IMG/VR virus record: IMGVR_UViG_3300047481_001130
Span: 1-21,865 of that record
Reading direction: 5' to 3' (one strand)
DNA length: 21,865 nt
Source: a virus
Positions 21,328-21,865 of this stretch are shown piece after piece. Every line of letters begins with the position of its first letter. Position 1 is the first letter of the stretch. Made by a program: the position numbers and the translations under genes. The notes below the pieces were generated by a model, which did not search any database, was not told the origin of the DNA, and worked only from the letters and a program-made list of their open reading frames with translations.

Positions 21328-21865
21328 ACTCTTGTTCCTGTTGTAACGATCCAACCACGATCCCTCAGGGTTTGTACATCATTAACCCCCTGACCAGTTG
21401 GTCTAAAATTTGTAGTTGATGCTCCGCCTAAATTTAATGTGCAGAGTGAGAAACCTGGAGTTATTCCCGTTGCATTTCCAGTTGTTCTGCCAGCCGCCAC
21501 AAAAGCCGCCAAGATTGAATTTACCGCAGTAGAAGATAATTGATTACTATCTGCTCTAAAATCTCCTAAAGTATTGGAAACACTACCGCCATCAAAATTT
21601 GTTAATTTAGTTGCCCCCCCCTGATTATAAGCCCAAAAAGCTCTTAAACTTGTCAATTGTGATAAATTTGGGATAGATCCAGTTAAGCGATTTTGAAAAC
21701 ATGAAAATAATTGAATATTGGGGATATTATTTAAAGAGGGTATGGTTCCTGATACCAAGTTATTATCTATTCTAAACTCTCTTAAAGCTGGGTTATTTAA
21801 AACAGGAAAAAAGCCTGTTATTCCTCCTGGTGCTGCTTGAGCGGAGCAATGAAACAACTGCAAAC
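21324..21865 (-). CDS. Leucine-rich-repeat protein, 5' end outside the window
   Basis: The frame is open to the window edge; about 180 C-terminal residues are visible. Repeats of about 23 residues follow the pattern L..L....N.L.G.IP.L...: LREFRIDNNLVSGTIPSL, IQLFSCFQNRLTGSIPNL, LGDFRADSNQLSSTAVNS. The end has LRDRGWIVTTGTRV, similar to C-termini of Bacteroidota leucine-rich-repeat proteins and their phage homologues. Such repeats bind proteins or glycans, so this may be a receptor-binding or host-surface protein. A G8 run lies inside the repeats. It is not next to recognisable tail genes here; what lies upstream is outside the window. Confidence 0.8.
   Translation of the reverse strand, partial: LQLFHCSAQAAPGGITGFFPVLNNPALREFRIDNNLVSGTIPSLNNIPNIQLFSCFQNRLTGSIPNLSQLTSLRAFWAYNQGGATKLTNFDGGSVSNTLGDFRADSNQLSSTAVNSILAAFVAAGRTTGNATGITPGFSLCTLNLGGASTTNFRPTGQGVNDVQTLRDRGWIVTTGTRV
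21614..21621 (-). repeat. G8 homopolymer inside the leucine-rich-repeat gene
   Basis: Eight consecutive G on the coding strand encode part of NQGGATKL. It is the longest G/C homopolymer I noticed in this A/T-rich window. Such tracts are prone to length changes by slippage, which would shift the frame and truncate the last roughly 95 residues. Confidence 0.9.

Noticed and set aside
1-21865. Alternative genetic code, as in Lak-type Bacteroidota phages
   Set aside because: All genes are full length with the standard bacterial code, and no conserved family is broken by in-frame TAG or TGA.
1-21865. tRNA genes, CRISPR arrays or insertion sequences
   Set aside because: Coding is nearly continuous; the gaps are about 100 bases or less and show neither cloverleaf-like sequence, regularly spaced repeats nor a transposase.

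Overview
The window is a contiguous piece of a tailed double-stranded DNA phage (or prophage) genome: about 21.9 kb, roughly two-thirds A+T, densely coded, with almost every gene on the minus strand, so transcription runs from high to low coordinates. It holds the packaging, head, neck and first tail genes plus a lysis block. No tail-sheath gene is visible, so a siphovirus-like virion is the simplest reading. The host is probably a Bacteroidota member. Most starts lack a Shine-Dalgarno sequence and have A/T-only leaders, one signal peptide ends in a flavobacterial-style GFGQ, a fibre carries the GIGTxTPTEKLHV motif common in Bacteroidota and their phages, and there is a leucine-rich-repeat protein with a Bacteroidota-like C-terminal end. 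This is inference without any database search.

Layout in transcription order, right to left. (1) 21865-21061: a 5'-truncated leucine-rich-repeat protein with a G8 tract, and a small unknown protein overlapping it by ATGA. (2) 21080-20493: the only plus-strand gene, a small HExxH metallopeptidase-like protein. An 87-bp divergent intergenic region separates it from the leftward genes. (3) 20405-15337: a zinc-ribbon protein, a sigma-70-like factor with a Cys4 insertion, a helical protein of unknown role (small-terminase candidate), a C2H2/ERCC4-type nuclease and the large terminase. (4) 15294-10096: portal, then three fibre-like or virion-surface proteins. (5) 10065-7983: a lysis block with a small lipoprotein, a signal-peptide/coiled-coil/membrane protein, a 39-residue membrane protein not previously called as an ORF, a two-helix holin-like protein and an M15-type endolysin. 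(6) 7939-4499: a protease-scaffold fusion, a probable decoration protein and the major capsid protein, ending in a strong terminator. (7) 4398-2454: an AT-hook protein and three probable neck/connector proteins. (8) 2457-137: a 387-residue structural protein and the probable major tail tube protein, again ending in a terminator. The first codons of another leftward gene lie at 44-1.

Three features stand out. Fibre-like genes and the whole lysis block sit between portal and prohead protease, an unusual position. Eight intergenic gaps, and one position inside the protease-scaffold gene, carry a [GA]TGTAA (once GTGTAC) element a short distance upstream of the start codon, often followed by a TATAAT-like stretch. 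This may be a promoter class read by the phage's own sigma factor. The capsid and decoration genes lack that element and instead share an AAAGAAATAAAA leader. No tRNA, CRISPR array, insertion sequence or reverse transcriptase was seen, and no stretch longer than 300 bases lacks a gene.
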